Shown here piece by piece: positions 8,757 to 16,686 of a stretch of DNA of 64,000 nt. The notes under the pieces were generated by a model that made no database searches, was not told the origin of the DNA, and was given only the letters and a program-made list of their open reading frames with translations. Both the position numbers and the translations under genes were made by a program. Origin of the DNA: an uncultured Clostridia bacterium (GTDB lineage: Bacteria > Bacillota > Clostridia > Monoglobales > Monoglobaceae); assembly GCA_910580105.1 (NCBI GenBank), contig CAJTWN010000003.1:186001-250000 (forward strand), read 5' to 3'. Positions within the stretch are counted from its first letter, which is position 1. Every line of letters begins with the position of its first letter.

Positions 8757-9650
8757 CTATACGCCTTCTCCCAAAAAAGTTGGAATAAAACTTTCTTCTG
8801 CCGTTCCGCCCTCTTGCATAAAGCCATTTACAACCCCAAGTTCTGCCGCCCCATCCACAAGTGCATCATATTCTTTATCCGACACCTTTCGGCAAAGCTC
8901 GGGATAATCCTTTGTCCAGGGAAGAGGGGTATACTGATTCATTATACTCAAGTATACCATATTACCATATTTTTCATACACATACTGTACAATTTTTTCC
9001 GCCTCTGCAAGTTTATCAGGCAGAAGCAGATGACGGACAATGATACCCTTCTGCATCATTCCCCGCGAATTAAAAATCGGTTCCGGGCACTGCCGGACCA
9101 TTTCCGCCAGTGCTTCTTTGGCTGTTTCCGGATAATTCGGCGCTTTTGCATACCGCCGTGCTGTCTCTTCCGTCCAGTATTTAAAATCCACCAGGTATAT
9201 GTCGATCAATCCTTCCAGAAACCGCAGCGCCTCCGCCCGCACATATCCACCGGAATTCCAAACAAAGGGAAGGTCAAATCCCTGTCCTTTTGCCTGTTCA
9301 ATTGCCGTCCGTATCTGCGGCAAATAGTGGTCGGGCGTCACCAAATTAATATTATTGGCCCCCTGGTCTTTAAGCGAAAAAAAGATTTCAACCAACCGTT
9401 GTATCGAAATTTTCTTTCCTGTTTCCGCCTTTGCAAGCCCATGGTTCTGACAAAATACACACCCCAAACTACACCCCGAAAAGAAAATGGTACCGGAACC
9501 CTCTTCCCCTGAAATGCAAGGCTCTTCCCACATATGCAGTGCCGCCCGGCCAACCTTAAGTTCTGCGTTCACCCCACAGACGCCTGTTTCCCCTGCCATG
9601 CGGTCAACACCACAGTTCCGCGGACAAAGACGGCAGCCGCTCATGTCCAT
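8757..9650 (-). CDS. Radical SAM protein, PflA/PflX-like
   Basis: About 297 residues. The N-terminal cysteine cluster is CRLCPRNCGVDR. The radical SAM motif CxxxCxxC reads GCSLGCVFCQNH, which binds the 4Fe-4S cluster that cleaves S-adenosylmethionine. FVWNSGGYV and IYLVDFKYW follow. It resembles putative pyruvate-formate-lyase-activating proteins, but no glycyl radical enzyme is adjacent, so its target is unknown. The ATG at 9650 overlaps the rdgB stop (TAATG) and has AAGGA upstream. The ATG six bases later is an alternative. An upstream ATG at 9671 lacks a ribosome binding site. Confidence 0.85.
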   Translation of the reverse strand: MDMSGCRLCPRNCGVDRMAGETGVCGVNAELKVGRAALHMWEEPCISGEEGSGTIFFSGCSLGCVFCQNHGLAKAETGKKISIQRLVEIFFSLKDQGANNINLVTPDHYLPQIRTAIEQAKGQGFDLPFVWNSGGYVRAEALRFLEGLIDIYLVDFKYWTEETARRYAKAPNYPETAKEALAEMVRQCPEPIFNSRGMMQKGIIVRHLLLPDKLAEAEKIVQYVYEKYGNMVYLSIMNQYTPLPWTKDYPELCRKVSDKEYDALVDGAAELGVVNGFMQEGGTAEESFIPTFLGEGV

Positions 9651-10237
9651 TAATCCTTCAGATATGCACATAGTTTTTTCAAAGCCGCACCGCGGTGGCT
9701 GATTGCATTTTTGATGGGATGTTCCAGTTCCGCCATGGTCTTTCCATATTGTTCTACATAAAATACCGGATCATAACCAAATCCGCTCTCCCCTTTTTTC
9801 TCCTGCGCTATCTTTCCATTGCATTCTCCCCGGAACAACCGGGTATCCGCTCCCGGCTCTGCCAGAGCAATCACACAGACGAAAGACGCCCCTCTCTCCA
9901 TGGGCGGCACATCTTTAAGTGCTTCCAATAATTTTTGAATATTGTCTTCATCCGTTGCATACGGCCCGGCATACCGCGCCGTATATACGCCCGGCGCTCC
10001 TTCAAGCGCCTCTACGCAAAGCCCGCTGTCGTCTGCGATGGTCGGCCGCTTACACGCCCGCATAACCGTCTCTGCTTTTTTTGCCGCATTTTCTTCGAAT
10101 GTACTGCCGTCTTCTACAATTGCAAGTTCTCCCACACCGGCTTCGTCCATGGTCAGAATCTCAAATTCCTCTCCTAAAATCTGCCGGATTTCTTCTGCTT
10201 TATGCTTATTTTTGCTTGCCAATACAAATGTCTTCAT
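9650..10237 (-). CDS. rdgB: XTP/dITP diphosphatase (RdgB/HAM1)
   Basis: A 195-residue house-cleaning pyrophosphatase that hydrolyses non-canonical purine NTPs. Family motifs are ASKNKHKAEEI at the start, FEENAAKKAE, IADDSGLCVEAL, GVYTARYAG, FGYDPVF and SHRGAALK near the end. The ATG at 10237 has GGGAGG seven bases upstream. A TTG fifteen bases earlier is less likely. It is first of three genes in a minus-strand group. Confidence 0.92.
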   Translation of the reverse strand: MKTFVLASKNKHKAEEIRQILGEEFEILTMDEAGVGELAIVEDGSTFEENAAKKAETVMRACKRPTIADDSGLCVEALEGAPGVYTARYAGPYATDEDNIQKLLEALKDVPPMERGASFVCVIALAEPGADTRLFRGECNGKIAQEKKGESGFGYDPVFYVEQYGKTMAELEHPIKNAISHRGAALKKLCAYLKD

Positions 10238-10388
10238 GCACACGCCTCCCAAATAGATAACAAGATATTCAACAAATTAATAAGTACTATTTTTTATCCA
10301 AAACATCTTCCTGCACATTTTATCAGGAGATGCAGATATTATTGCATTTAGTATATCACACCTTTTTTAAAACGCAAGATAAAATCTC

Positions 10389-10417
10389 TTGCCCAAACCA
10401 TTTTGATGTGTTAAAAT
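10389..10417 (+). promoter_or_regulatory. Promoter for ispG-polC
   Basis: TTGCCC (10389-10394) and TAAAAT (10412-10417) are spaced 17 bp, 56 bp before the proposed ispG start. Confidence 0.45.
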
Positions 10418-10465
10418 GTCTAATAGAATAAAGTGGGATTGTGTTGCCAATCCATAAGAACGAGG

Positions 10466-10481
10466 TGTTTCACGTGAAATT
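10466..10481. promoter_or_regulatory. parS-like ParB/Spo0J site across the ispG start codon
   Basis: TGTTTCACGTGAAATT matches the Bacillota parS consensus TGTTNCACGTGAAACA at 14 of 16 positions, with an intact 12 bp TTTCACGTGAAA palindrome. Its GTG is the proposed start codon of ispG, and part of the ribosome binding site lies in the left arm. Full parS sites occur 10 kb away, upstream of soj. Confidence 0.65.
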
Positions 10482-11526
10482 TGTCAAAGCAGGCAATGTT
10501 CAAATCGGCGGCAATGCGCCGGTTTCTATCCAGTCCATGACCAACGTCCCGGCGGAAGAGACCGCACGTACCATCCATCAGATACACCGGCTGGAGCAGG
10601 CAGGCTGCCAAATCGTCCGCATTGCAGTTCCCAGCGAGGAAAGTGCACGGGCCATTGAAAAAATTAAATCCGAAACTTCCGTTCCGCTGGTGGCAGATAT
10701 TCACTTTGACTACCGGCTGGCCTTGATGGCCATTGAACGCGGCATTGACAAAGTCCGCATCAACCCGGGGAATATTGGCGACGAAGACCGTGCACGCGCA
10801 GTTGCGGCAGCTGCCAAAGCAAAAGGAATCCCCATCCGTATCGGCGTAAACGGAGGTTCCCTTGAAAATGGCCTCCTGGAATCCTGCGGCGGCGACCTTG
10901 CCCGCGCAATGGTGGAAAGTGCACGGGGTCATATTGAAATTTTAAACCGCTGCGACTTTGACGATATTGTTCTCTCAATGAAATCATCCGATGTAAAAAC
11001 CACCATCAAGGCCTATCGGCTTGCGCGGCAAACATTCTCTTATCCCCTGCATCTGGGGGTGACAGAGGCAGGAACTACAGAAATGGGGATTGTCAAATCA
11101 GCCATTGGTATTGGCTCCCTATTGGCCGATGGTATCGGTGATACCATCCGCGTCTCTCTGACAGATGATCCTGTGAACGAAGTAATTGCCGCACGAAGAA
11201 TTCTCCGTTCCCTTTCCATTGGAGGGGATTGTGTGGAGGTCATCTCCTGCCCCACCTGCGGACGGACGAAAATTGACCTTATCCCCATTGCCAACGCCGT
11301 CAGCCGGGCAGTTGAAAGTTTGCCGGTAAAACTGAAAGTGGCCGTGATGGGCTGTGTGGTTAACGGCCCGGGGGAAGCCCGGGATGCCGACATTGGGATT
11401 GCGGGCGGCGATGGCTGCGCCGTCTTGTTTAAAAAAGGCCAAATTATCAGGAAAATACCCGAACACCAGATTGTTGAGGCATTGCTGGATGAAATTCATA
11501 AACTTGCTGCCTCAAATGAAATATAA
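10474..11526 (+). CDS. ispG: 4-hydroxy-3-methylbut-2-enyl diphosphate synthase
   Basis: A 350-residue iron-sulfur enzyme of the MEP isoprenoid pathway. It carries NVQIGGNAPVSIQSMTN at the N-terminus, a TIM-barrel domain with VPLVADIHFDYRLAL and IRIGVNGGSLE, and the cluster-binding CPTCGRTKIDL plus GCVVNGPGEARDADIG at the C-terminus. The frame is open from 10441, but the GTG at 10474 fits family N-termini and has GAGGTG seven bases upstream. The start overlaps a parS-like site. polC follows after 8 nt. Confidence 0.93.
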   Translation: MKFVKAGNVQIGGNAPVSIQSMTNVPAEETARTIHQIHRLEQAGCQIVRIAVPSEESARAIEKIKSETSVPLVADIHFDYRLALMAIERGIDKVRINPGNIGDEDRARAVAAAAKAKGIPIRIGVNGGSLENGLLESCGGDLARAMVESARGHIEILNRCDFDDIVLSMKSSDVKTTIKAYRLARQTFSYPLHLGVTEAGTTEMGIVKSAIGIGSLLADGIGDTIRVSLTDDPVNEVIAARRILRSLSIGGDCVEVISCPTCGRTKIDLIPIANAVSRAVESLPVKLKVAVMGCVVNGPGEARDADIGIAGGDGCAVLFKKGQIIRKIPEHQIVEALLDEIHKLAASNEI

Positions 11527-11534
11527 AATATTGG

Positions 11535-14500
11535 ATGGCGAATAATATGCAGACAGAATTATTTGATATATTTAACAAAGTAACCGTGACCGAACAATTT
11601 GCCCAGCAGCTGGAGAAGACCAAGCTTCTCTCCTGCGACGTGGACGTACCGGCAAACCGTGTTTCGCTCTGCCTAAAAAGCGATTTTTATATCAGCCGAA
11701 CCGCTCTTCTTCATTATGCAGACGCCATACAAACGGTCTATGGCCTCCATGATTGCGAAATTCGGATGGATTATACCTCATTTCCGCCGGACAGCCTGTA
11801 TTATCAGGAACTGATTCACCATTTTTTGCTGAAGAACGGCGGCTGCCGTGCTTTTTTGAGTGATGCAAAAGTTTCTCTGCAAGGAACGTCCCTGACCATC
11901 GAAAATATCAAGGGCGGACAGCAGATGATTGAAAACCGGAATTTTTCTGATTTTATCCGGGAAGCTTCTTCTGCGGAAACAGGTTTTGTTCCGGAAATCA
12001 ATCTGGTTTTTGCCCAATTTGACAGGGAAGGTTATCTCAAACGAACCGAAATGGAAGAAATGGAACTGGTGCAAAAAACCATCGCAACCGTCAGCCTAAA
12101 AAATGCCAATGCCAAAGAACCTTCACCCGGCATTGTCCTTGGCAAAGGGGTAAAACAGCCGGTCATGCCCATCATCGATCTCTATGAAGGCATGGGCAGC
12201 TGTGCGGTGGAAGGAGAAATCCTGCAGAGCGAAGTCCGTGAAATCAAGAGAAACAACCGTCCCACCGGCAACACGGTCATCACCTTTGACCTTGCTGATG
12301 AGCAGTGGGCCTGCACCTGCAGTATTTTTTCCCGCACAGAACGCTTGGGCGGTCTTGCAAAGGCCGCCGTTCCCGGAAAACGAATCCGCGTCCAGGGAAA
12401 TTATGAAATGGATGATTATACCCATAAATTTATGATCAAACTGACCGCCGCCGAGCTGCTGGAGGGAAAAACCGTCCGGGAAGATCACGCATCCAAGAAA
12501 CGGGTTGAACTGCATATGCACACCAAAATGAGCGCCATGGATGCTGTCTCCTCTGTGGGTGATCTTGTTGCCCGCGCCGCAAAATGGGGGCACAAGGCCA
12601 TTGCAGTCACCGACCACGGGGTTGCACAGGCTTTTCCCGATGCACATAAAGCCGCAGCAAAGGCCAAAGGCTCGGTGGAAGGATTCAAAGTTCTCTATGG
12701 TGTTGAAGGATATTTAATCAATGATACAGACAGTGCCAAGCTGGGCCTTGCCCGTCTTGGCAGAGAAAAAACTTATGTGGTTTTTGATATTGAAACCACC
12801 GGCCTCAAAGCCCAGACCGACCGCATTACCGAAATCGGTGCGGTGAAAATTGTCAATGGGACAGTAGCTGAGACCTTTTCTCAGCTTATTAATCCGCAGA
12901 TACCAATTCCTGCAAAAATTGTGGATTTAACCGGCATCACAGACGCCATGGTTAAAGATCAGCCCACAATTGAAGAAGTTCTGCCCAAATTTTTGGATTT
13001 TTGCGGCGATCATACGGTCGTCACCCACAATGCAAATTTCGATACCGGTTTTATCCGGCAAAAGGCAATAGAACAAAACCTGGTCTTTCATAATGGGATT
13101 GTGGATACCTTAAAACTCTCCCGGGAACTTTTCCCCCAACATGCGAAACATACGTTGGATACCGTTGCAAAGCGGGTGGGTGTCTCTTTGGAAAATCACC
13201 ACCGTGCGGTGGACGATGCAACGGCAACGGCAGAAATTTTCTTGAAATTCATGGAGATGATTGAAGAGCAAAACCATGGAAATATGCCGGAAGAAGTCAA
13301 TATTGATACCAATCCGGAATTGATTAAAAATCCGCGTTATCATATCATTATCCTTGCAAAGAACTATACCGGTCTGAAAAACCTGTATAAACTTATCTCA
13401 AAATCGAATCTGAACTATTTTTATAAAAAACCCATTATGCCAAAGAGCGTAATCAAAAAACTGCGTGAAGGTCTTTTGATTGGTTCCGCCTGTGAAGCCG
13501 GTGAATTATTCCGTGCAATGGCCGCCGGGAAATCCGATACAGAGCTGGAGGAAATCGCTTCTTTTTATGACTACCTTGAGATCCAGCCCATTGCGAACAA
13601 CAGTTTTATGCTGCGCAATGGTTCTGTCAGCAGTGAAGAAGATTTGCGGAATTATAACCGTAAAATTGTTAAACTGGGCGATAAACTGGGAATGCCCACC
13701 GTTGCCACCTGTGATGTTCACTTCATGGACCCGGAAGACGAGGTATACCGCCGCGTTCTCATGGGCGCCCAGGGATTTCAGGACGCAGATGAACAGGCGC
13801 CCCTCTACCTCCGCACCACGGACGAAATGCTGGAGGAATTCTCTTATCTGGGCCCGGAGAAGGCAGAAGAAGTAGTCATCACCAATACGAATAAAATTGC
13901 GGATATGATCGATGATATTCAACCCGTCAAAGATGGTTCCTATCCGCCGACCATTGAAAACTGCGAACAGGATTTGGTGGACATGTGCCACAAAAAAGCC
14001 CACGACATCTATGGCGAAGTCCTTCCGCCGGTCGTACAGGAACGGATGGACCGCGAACTCGACTGTATCACCAAATATGGATATTCCGTGATGTATATGA
14101 TTGCCCACAAACTGGTGAAAAAATCCAATGAAGCAGGCTATTTGGTTGGTTCACGGGGAAGCGTCGGCTCTTCCTTTGCCGCCTTTCTTTCAGGGATCAC
14201 AGAGGTAAACGCCCTCTGCCCCCACTATATTTGTCCCGGCTGTAAACACAGCGAATTCTTTGAAAACGGCGAATATGCCGTTGGTATGGATATGCCGGAC
14301 AAGGTGTGCCCCGATTGCGGAACCATGATGAAAAAGGACGGTCTGACCATCCCTTTTGAAACCTTTTTGGGCTTTAAAGGCGATAAGGTTCCTGATATTG
14401 ATCTGAATTTCTCGGGCGAATATCAGGCAACTGCCCACAAATATGTCGGCGAACTCTTCGGCGATAAATTTGTATTTAAAGCCGGCACCATTGGCACCAT

Positions 14501-15836
14501 CGCTGATAAAACTGCCTATGGTTTTGCACGGAAATACTACGAACAAAAGGGGATTGAAGCGCCGGACGCCGAGCTTTTGCGCGTCTCTAAAGGGATGGTG
14601 GATGTCAAACGAACCACCGGACAGCATCCGGGCGGTATTATCGTCTGCCCGAAAACAATGGATATTCATGATTTTTGTCCCATTCAGCACCCGGCAGACA
14701 AAAAGGACTCCGACATCATTACCACGCACTTTGACTTCCATTCCATACACGATAATCTGCTGAAGTTGGATATTCTGGGCCATGACGACCCCTCCACCAT
14801 CCGTATGCTGGAAGATTTAACCGGTCTGAACGCATTGGAAATTCCCTTTGATGACCAAAAGGTGATGAGCCTGTTTTCCGGCACAGAAGCCCTTGGCGTC
14901 ACTCCCCAGCAGATTGGCAGTGAAGTCGGTACCTTTGGGGTTCCTGAATTTGGAACCTCCTTTGTGCGGCAGATGCTGGTTGACACCAAGCCGACCACCT
15001 TTGTTGAGCTCTTGATTATATCCGGCCTTTCCCATGGTACCGACGTTTGGCTGAACAACGCCCAGGATCTGGTCCGCTCCAAGACCGCCACCCTTTCCGA
15101 AGTTATCGGTCTGCGTGATGATATTATGGTCTATCTAATTCAGCACGGACTGGAACCCGGCACAGCCTTCAAAATTATGGAATTTGTGCGTAAGGGCCGG
15201 GCCGCAAAAGAAGGAATGCCGCCTGATTTTGAAGCAGCCATGAAAGAAAACGGCGTCCCGGGCTGGTATATTGATTCCTGTAAAAAAATCAAATATATGT
15301 TCCCCAAAGCCCATGCCGCCGCCTATGTAATGATGGCCTTCCGTATCGCATATTTTAAGGTATACTATCCGGTGGAGTTCTATATCGCCTATTTCACCGT
15401 CCGGGCAGATTTATTCGATGCTGCCCTGATGACTAAAGGTGTACAAAAAGTTAAAGACGAAATGCGGAAACTCACATTGAAATCAGGGGATATGACCCAA
15501 AACGAAAAATCGCTGTACACCATATTGGAAATCTGTCTGGAAATGTACGAGCGGGGGATTACCTTCCTTCCCGTGGATCTATATAAGTCCCATGCGCGGA
15601 AGTTCCAGAAAATAGGAAACGCTATCCTTCCGCCGCTTAATGCCTTTGCAGGTGTCGGCGATGCCGCAGCGGAAGCCATCATGGAAGCAGCAAAAGAAGG
15701 CCCCTTCATCTCGCAGGATGACCTGAAAAACCGTGCAAAAATCAACAAAAGTGTTGTTGAGACCTTGCGGGAAAATGGCGTACTGGACGAACTTCCCGAA
15801 ACCAGTCAAATCAGTATTTTTGATATGCTGGGATAA
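11535..15836 (+). CDS. polC: DNA polymerase III alpha subunit, PolC type
   Basis: A 1433-residue replicative polymerase, the usual PolC length. Domains in order: N-terminal region and OB fold (about 215-310), PHP part (HMHTKMSAMD at about 327, VTDHGVAQAFPDAH), inserted DnaQ-type 3'-5' exonuclease (about 414-580; FDIETTG, HNANFDTGF, HRAVDDATAT), second PHP part, a CPHYICPGCKH/CPDCG zinc finger (about 894-925) and the catalytic palm with PDIDLNFSGEYQ (about 952). A helix-hairpin-helix region lies near the C-terminus. ATGs at 11535 and 11547 are both possible starts. It lies 8 nt after ispG. Confidence 0.96.
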   Translation: MANNMQTELFDIFNKVTVTEQFAQQLEKTKLLSCDVDVPANRVSLCLKSDFYISRTALLHYADAIQTVYGLHDCEIRMDYTSFPPDSLYYQELIHHFLLKNGGCRAFLSDAKVSLQGTSLTIENIKGGQQMIENRNFSDFIREASSAETGFVPEINLVFAQFDREGYLKRTEMEEMELVQKTIATVSLKNANAKEPSPGIVLGKGVKQPVMPIIDLYEGMGSCAVEGEILQSEVREIKRNNRPTGNTVITFDLADEQWACTCSIFSRTERLGGLAKAAVPGKRIRVQGNYEMDDYTHKFMIKLTAAELLEGKTVREDHASKKRVELHMHTKMSAMDAVSSVGDLVARAAKWGHKAIAVTDHGVAQAFPDAHKAAAKAKGSVEGFKVLYGVEGYLINDTDSAKLGLARLGREKTYVVFDIETTGLKAQTDRITEIGAVKIVNGTVAETFSQLINPQIPIPAKIVDLTGITDAMVKDQPTIEEVLPKFLDFCGDHTVVTHNANFDTGFIRQKAIEQNLVFHNGIVDTLKLSRELFPQHAKHTLDTVAKRVGVSLENHHRAVDDATATAEIFLKFMEMIEEQNHGNMPEEVNIDTNPELIKNPRYHIIILAKNYTGLKNLYKLISKSNLNYFYKKPIMPKSVIKKLREGLLIGSACEAGELFRAMAAGKSDTELEEIASFYDYLEIQPIANNSFMLRNGSVSSEEDLRNYNRKIVKLGDKLGMPTVATCDVHFMDPEDEVYRRVLMGAQGFQDADEQAPLYLRTTDEMLEEFSYLGPEKAEEVVITNTNKIADMIDDIQPVKDGSYPPTIENCEQDLVDMCHKKAHDIYGEVLPPVVQERMDRELDCITKYGYSVMYMIAHKLVKKSNEAGYLVGSRGSVGSSFAAFLSGITEVNALCPHYICPGCKHSEFFENGEYAVGMDMPDKVCPDCGTMMKKDGLTIPFETFLGFKGDKVPDIDLNFSGEYQATAHKYVGELFGDKFVFKAGTIGTIADKTAYGFARKYYEQKGIEAPDAELLRVSKGMVDVKRTTGQHPGGIIVCPKTMDIHDFCPIQHPADKKDSDIITTHFDFHSIHDNLLKLDILGHDDPSTIRMLEDLTGLNALEIPFDDQKVMSLFSGTEALGVTPQQIGSEVGTFGVPEFGTSFVRQMLVDTKPTTFVELLIISGLSHGTDVWLNNAQDLVRSKTATLSEVIGLRDDIMVYLIQHGLEPGTAFKIMEFVRKGRAAKEGMPPDFEAAMKENGVPGWYIDSCKKIKYMFPKAHAAAYVMMAFRIAYFKVYYPVEFYIAYFTVRADLFDAALMTKGVQKVKDEMRKLTLKSGDMTQNEKSLYTILEICLEMYERGITFLPVDLYKSHARKFQKIGNAILPPLNAFAGVGDAAAEAIMEAAKEGPFISQDDLKNRAKINKSVVETLRENGVLDELPETSQISIFDMLG

Positions 15837-16539
15837 CATTGGCATAAGGCGTACGCAATCAACTGATGGTTTTAGATAACACAATCAGATTACATCGCAA
15901 TGGCGGATATGATCCGCCCGCGCCATATGAAATAGCATAAACACAAGCACGCGCCGACGGTCCCCCACAACGGGCCTATATTTCTGCCGAGCGACCACCC
16001 AGAGGCGCTCCTACAGAACACCCCGCTTCATCTGCGGATTTTGTTGATATTTTCAGAACGACACATAGATCGTTCCCTCTTATGACCTGAATAAATAAAA
16101 CATCACACAACCACTCAAAAGGCTCCACAGGGGCACGAATTCCTGCAAACTGCGCCAACACAGTGCGTTTTGCAGAAAGAAGGCTGCGCACCAAAAATAT
16201 GTCGGTGACATATTTTGCAGGTCAGTATTGTAACGGACGGCAGTTCGGCGCAGTCAATAAAACCCGTTAGGGATTTTTTTAAACATACCAGCTAAAAAGC
16301 AGTTCCTACATTTGATGGAAATTGATATAGGTTATACTTCGGAGCGGCACAACAAACAAAAATGGGCATCGCAGGTGCCAGCTCCGGAAAATGAAATGCG
16401 GTGCCATCGCTATATCTCACTATTGATGCCGTCAGTCCATCGACCGGCGCCCACATTGAGAGCGATACCTCCTCTGTTCCGCAAAAGCTTTGCCTTCGCG
16501 GGAACCCTGATATCATTTTTGGGGAAAAGGAGATACAAA
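15837..16539. other. GC-rich non-coding stretch with several hairpins
   Basis: No convincing protein gene was found. Hairpins seen are GGCGGAT/ATCCGCC just after 15900, a CTGCAAA/TTTGCAG stem (about 16143-16174), and a perfect 10 bp AAAATATGTC/GACATATTTT stem at 16194-16216. A possible polC terminator (CCC-GTTA-GGG then T7) is near 16262-16280. A GGTGCC/GGCGCC stem (about 16401-16451) and a GTTCCGC/GCGGGAAC stem (about 16478-16506) follow. The stretch looks richer in G+C than most gaps here, which suggests structured RNA or degenerate repeats. Confidence 0.5.
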
Positions 16540-16617
16540 ATGAATAAAAATAAGCGCCCAAAGGGCGCAGGCTTCCCACGAAGTGCATTTTGTGGGAAGA
16601 AGAAGGCACCGGCCTGA
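16540..16617 (+). CDS. Possible 25-codon basic peptide upstream of tex
   Basis: ATG at 16540 follows a textbook AAAGGAGATACAAA ribosome binding site and opens a 25-codon frame. The peptide is Lys/Arg-rich (MNKNKRPKGAGFPRSAFCGK, then KKAPA). The coding stretch contains two perfect hairpins (GCGCCC/GGGCGC and CTTCCCAC/GTGGGAAG), so it could be a leader peptide in a structured 5' region of tex. It could also be a chance frame in a hairpin repeat. Similar wording (GVPTKRLALCGEK, QPAKR) appears in the minus-strand reading of the segment after tRNA-Lys, which favours a repeat. Confidence 0.35.
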   Translation: MNKNKRPKGAGFPRSAFCGKKKAPA

Positions 16618-16665
16618 AAGCGAGCTTTCACCATCAGGTAAAATAAGCAAAACAGGCCGAGTACC
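16548..16665 (+). repeat. Three consecutive hairpins upstream of tex
   Basis: Perfect stems follow each other: GCGCCC-AAA-GGGCGC, CTTCCCAC...GTGGGAAG and CGGCCTG...CAGGCCG, the last enclosing AAAGC-GA-GCTTT. The middle part resembles the reverse complement of the hairpin segment at about 34640-34725. This suggests a dispersed repeat family. The segment ends 20-25 bases before the tex start. Confidence 0.5.
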
Positions 16666-16686
16666 GGCATAAGGAGTTGACAAACC

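Noticed and set aside
13506..14108. 200-codon open frame antisense to polC, with several similar ones antisense to tex and murA
   Set aside because: They lie wholly within well-supported genes in the opposite strand and their translations look like frame shadows.
15976..16194. 72-codon minus-strand open frame in the polC-tex gap
   Set aside because: No ribosome binding site, no recognisable domain, and it overlaps hairpin structures on both strands.
16312..16617. 101-codon open frame upstream of tex
   Set aside because: Only its last 25 codons follow a ribosome binding site; the upstream part is non-coding hairpin DNA.
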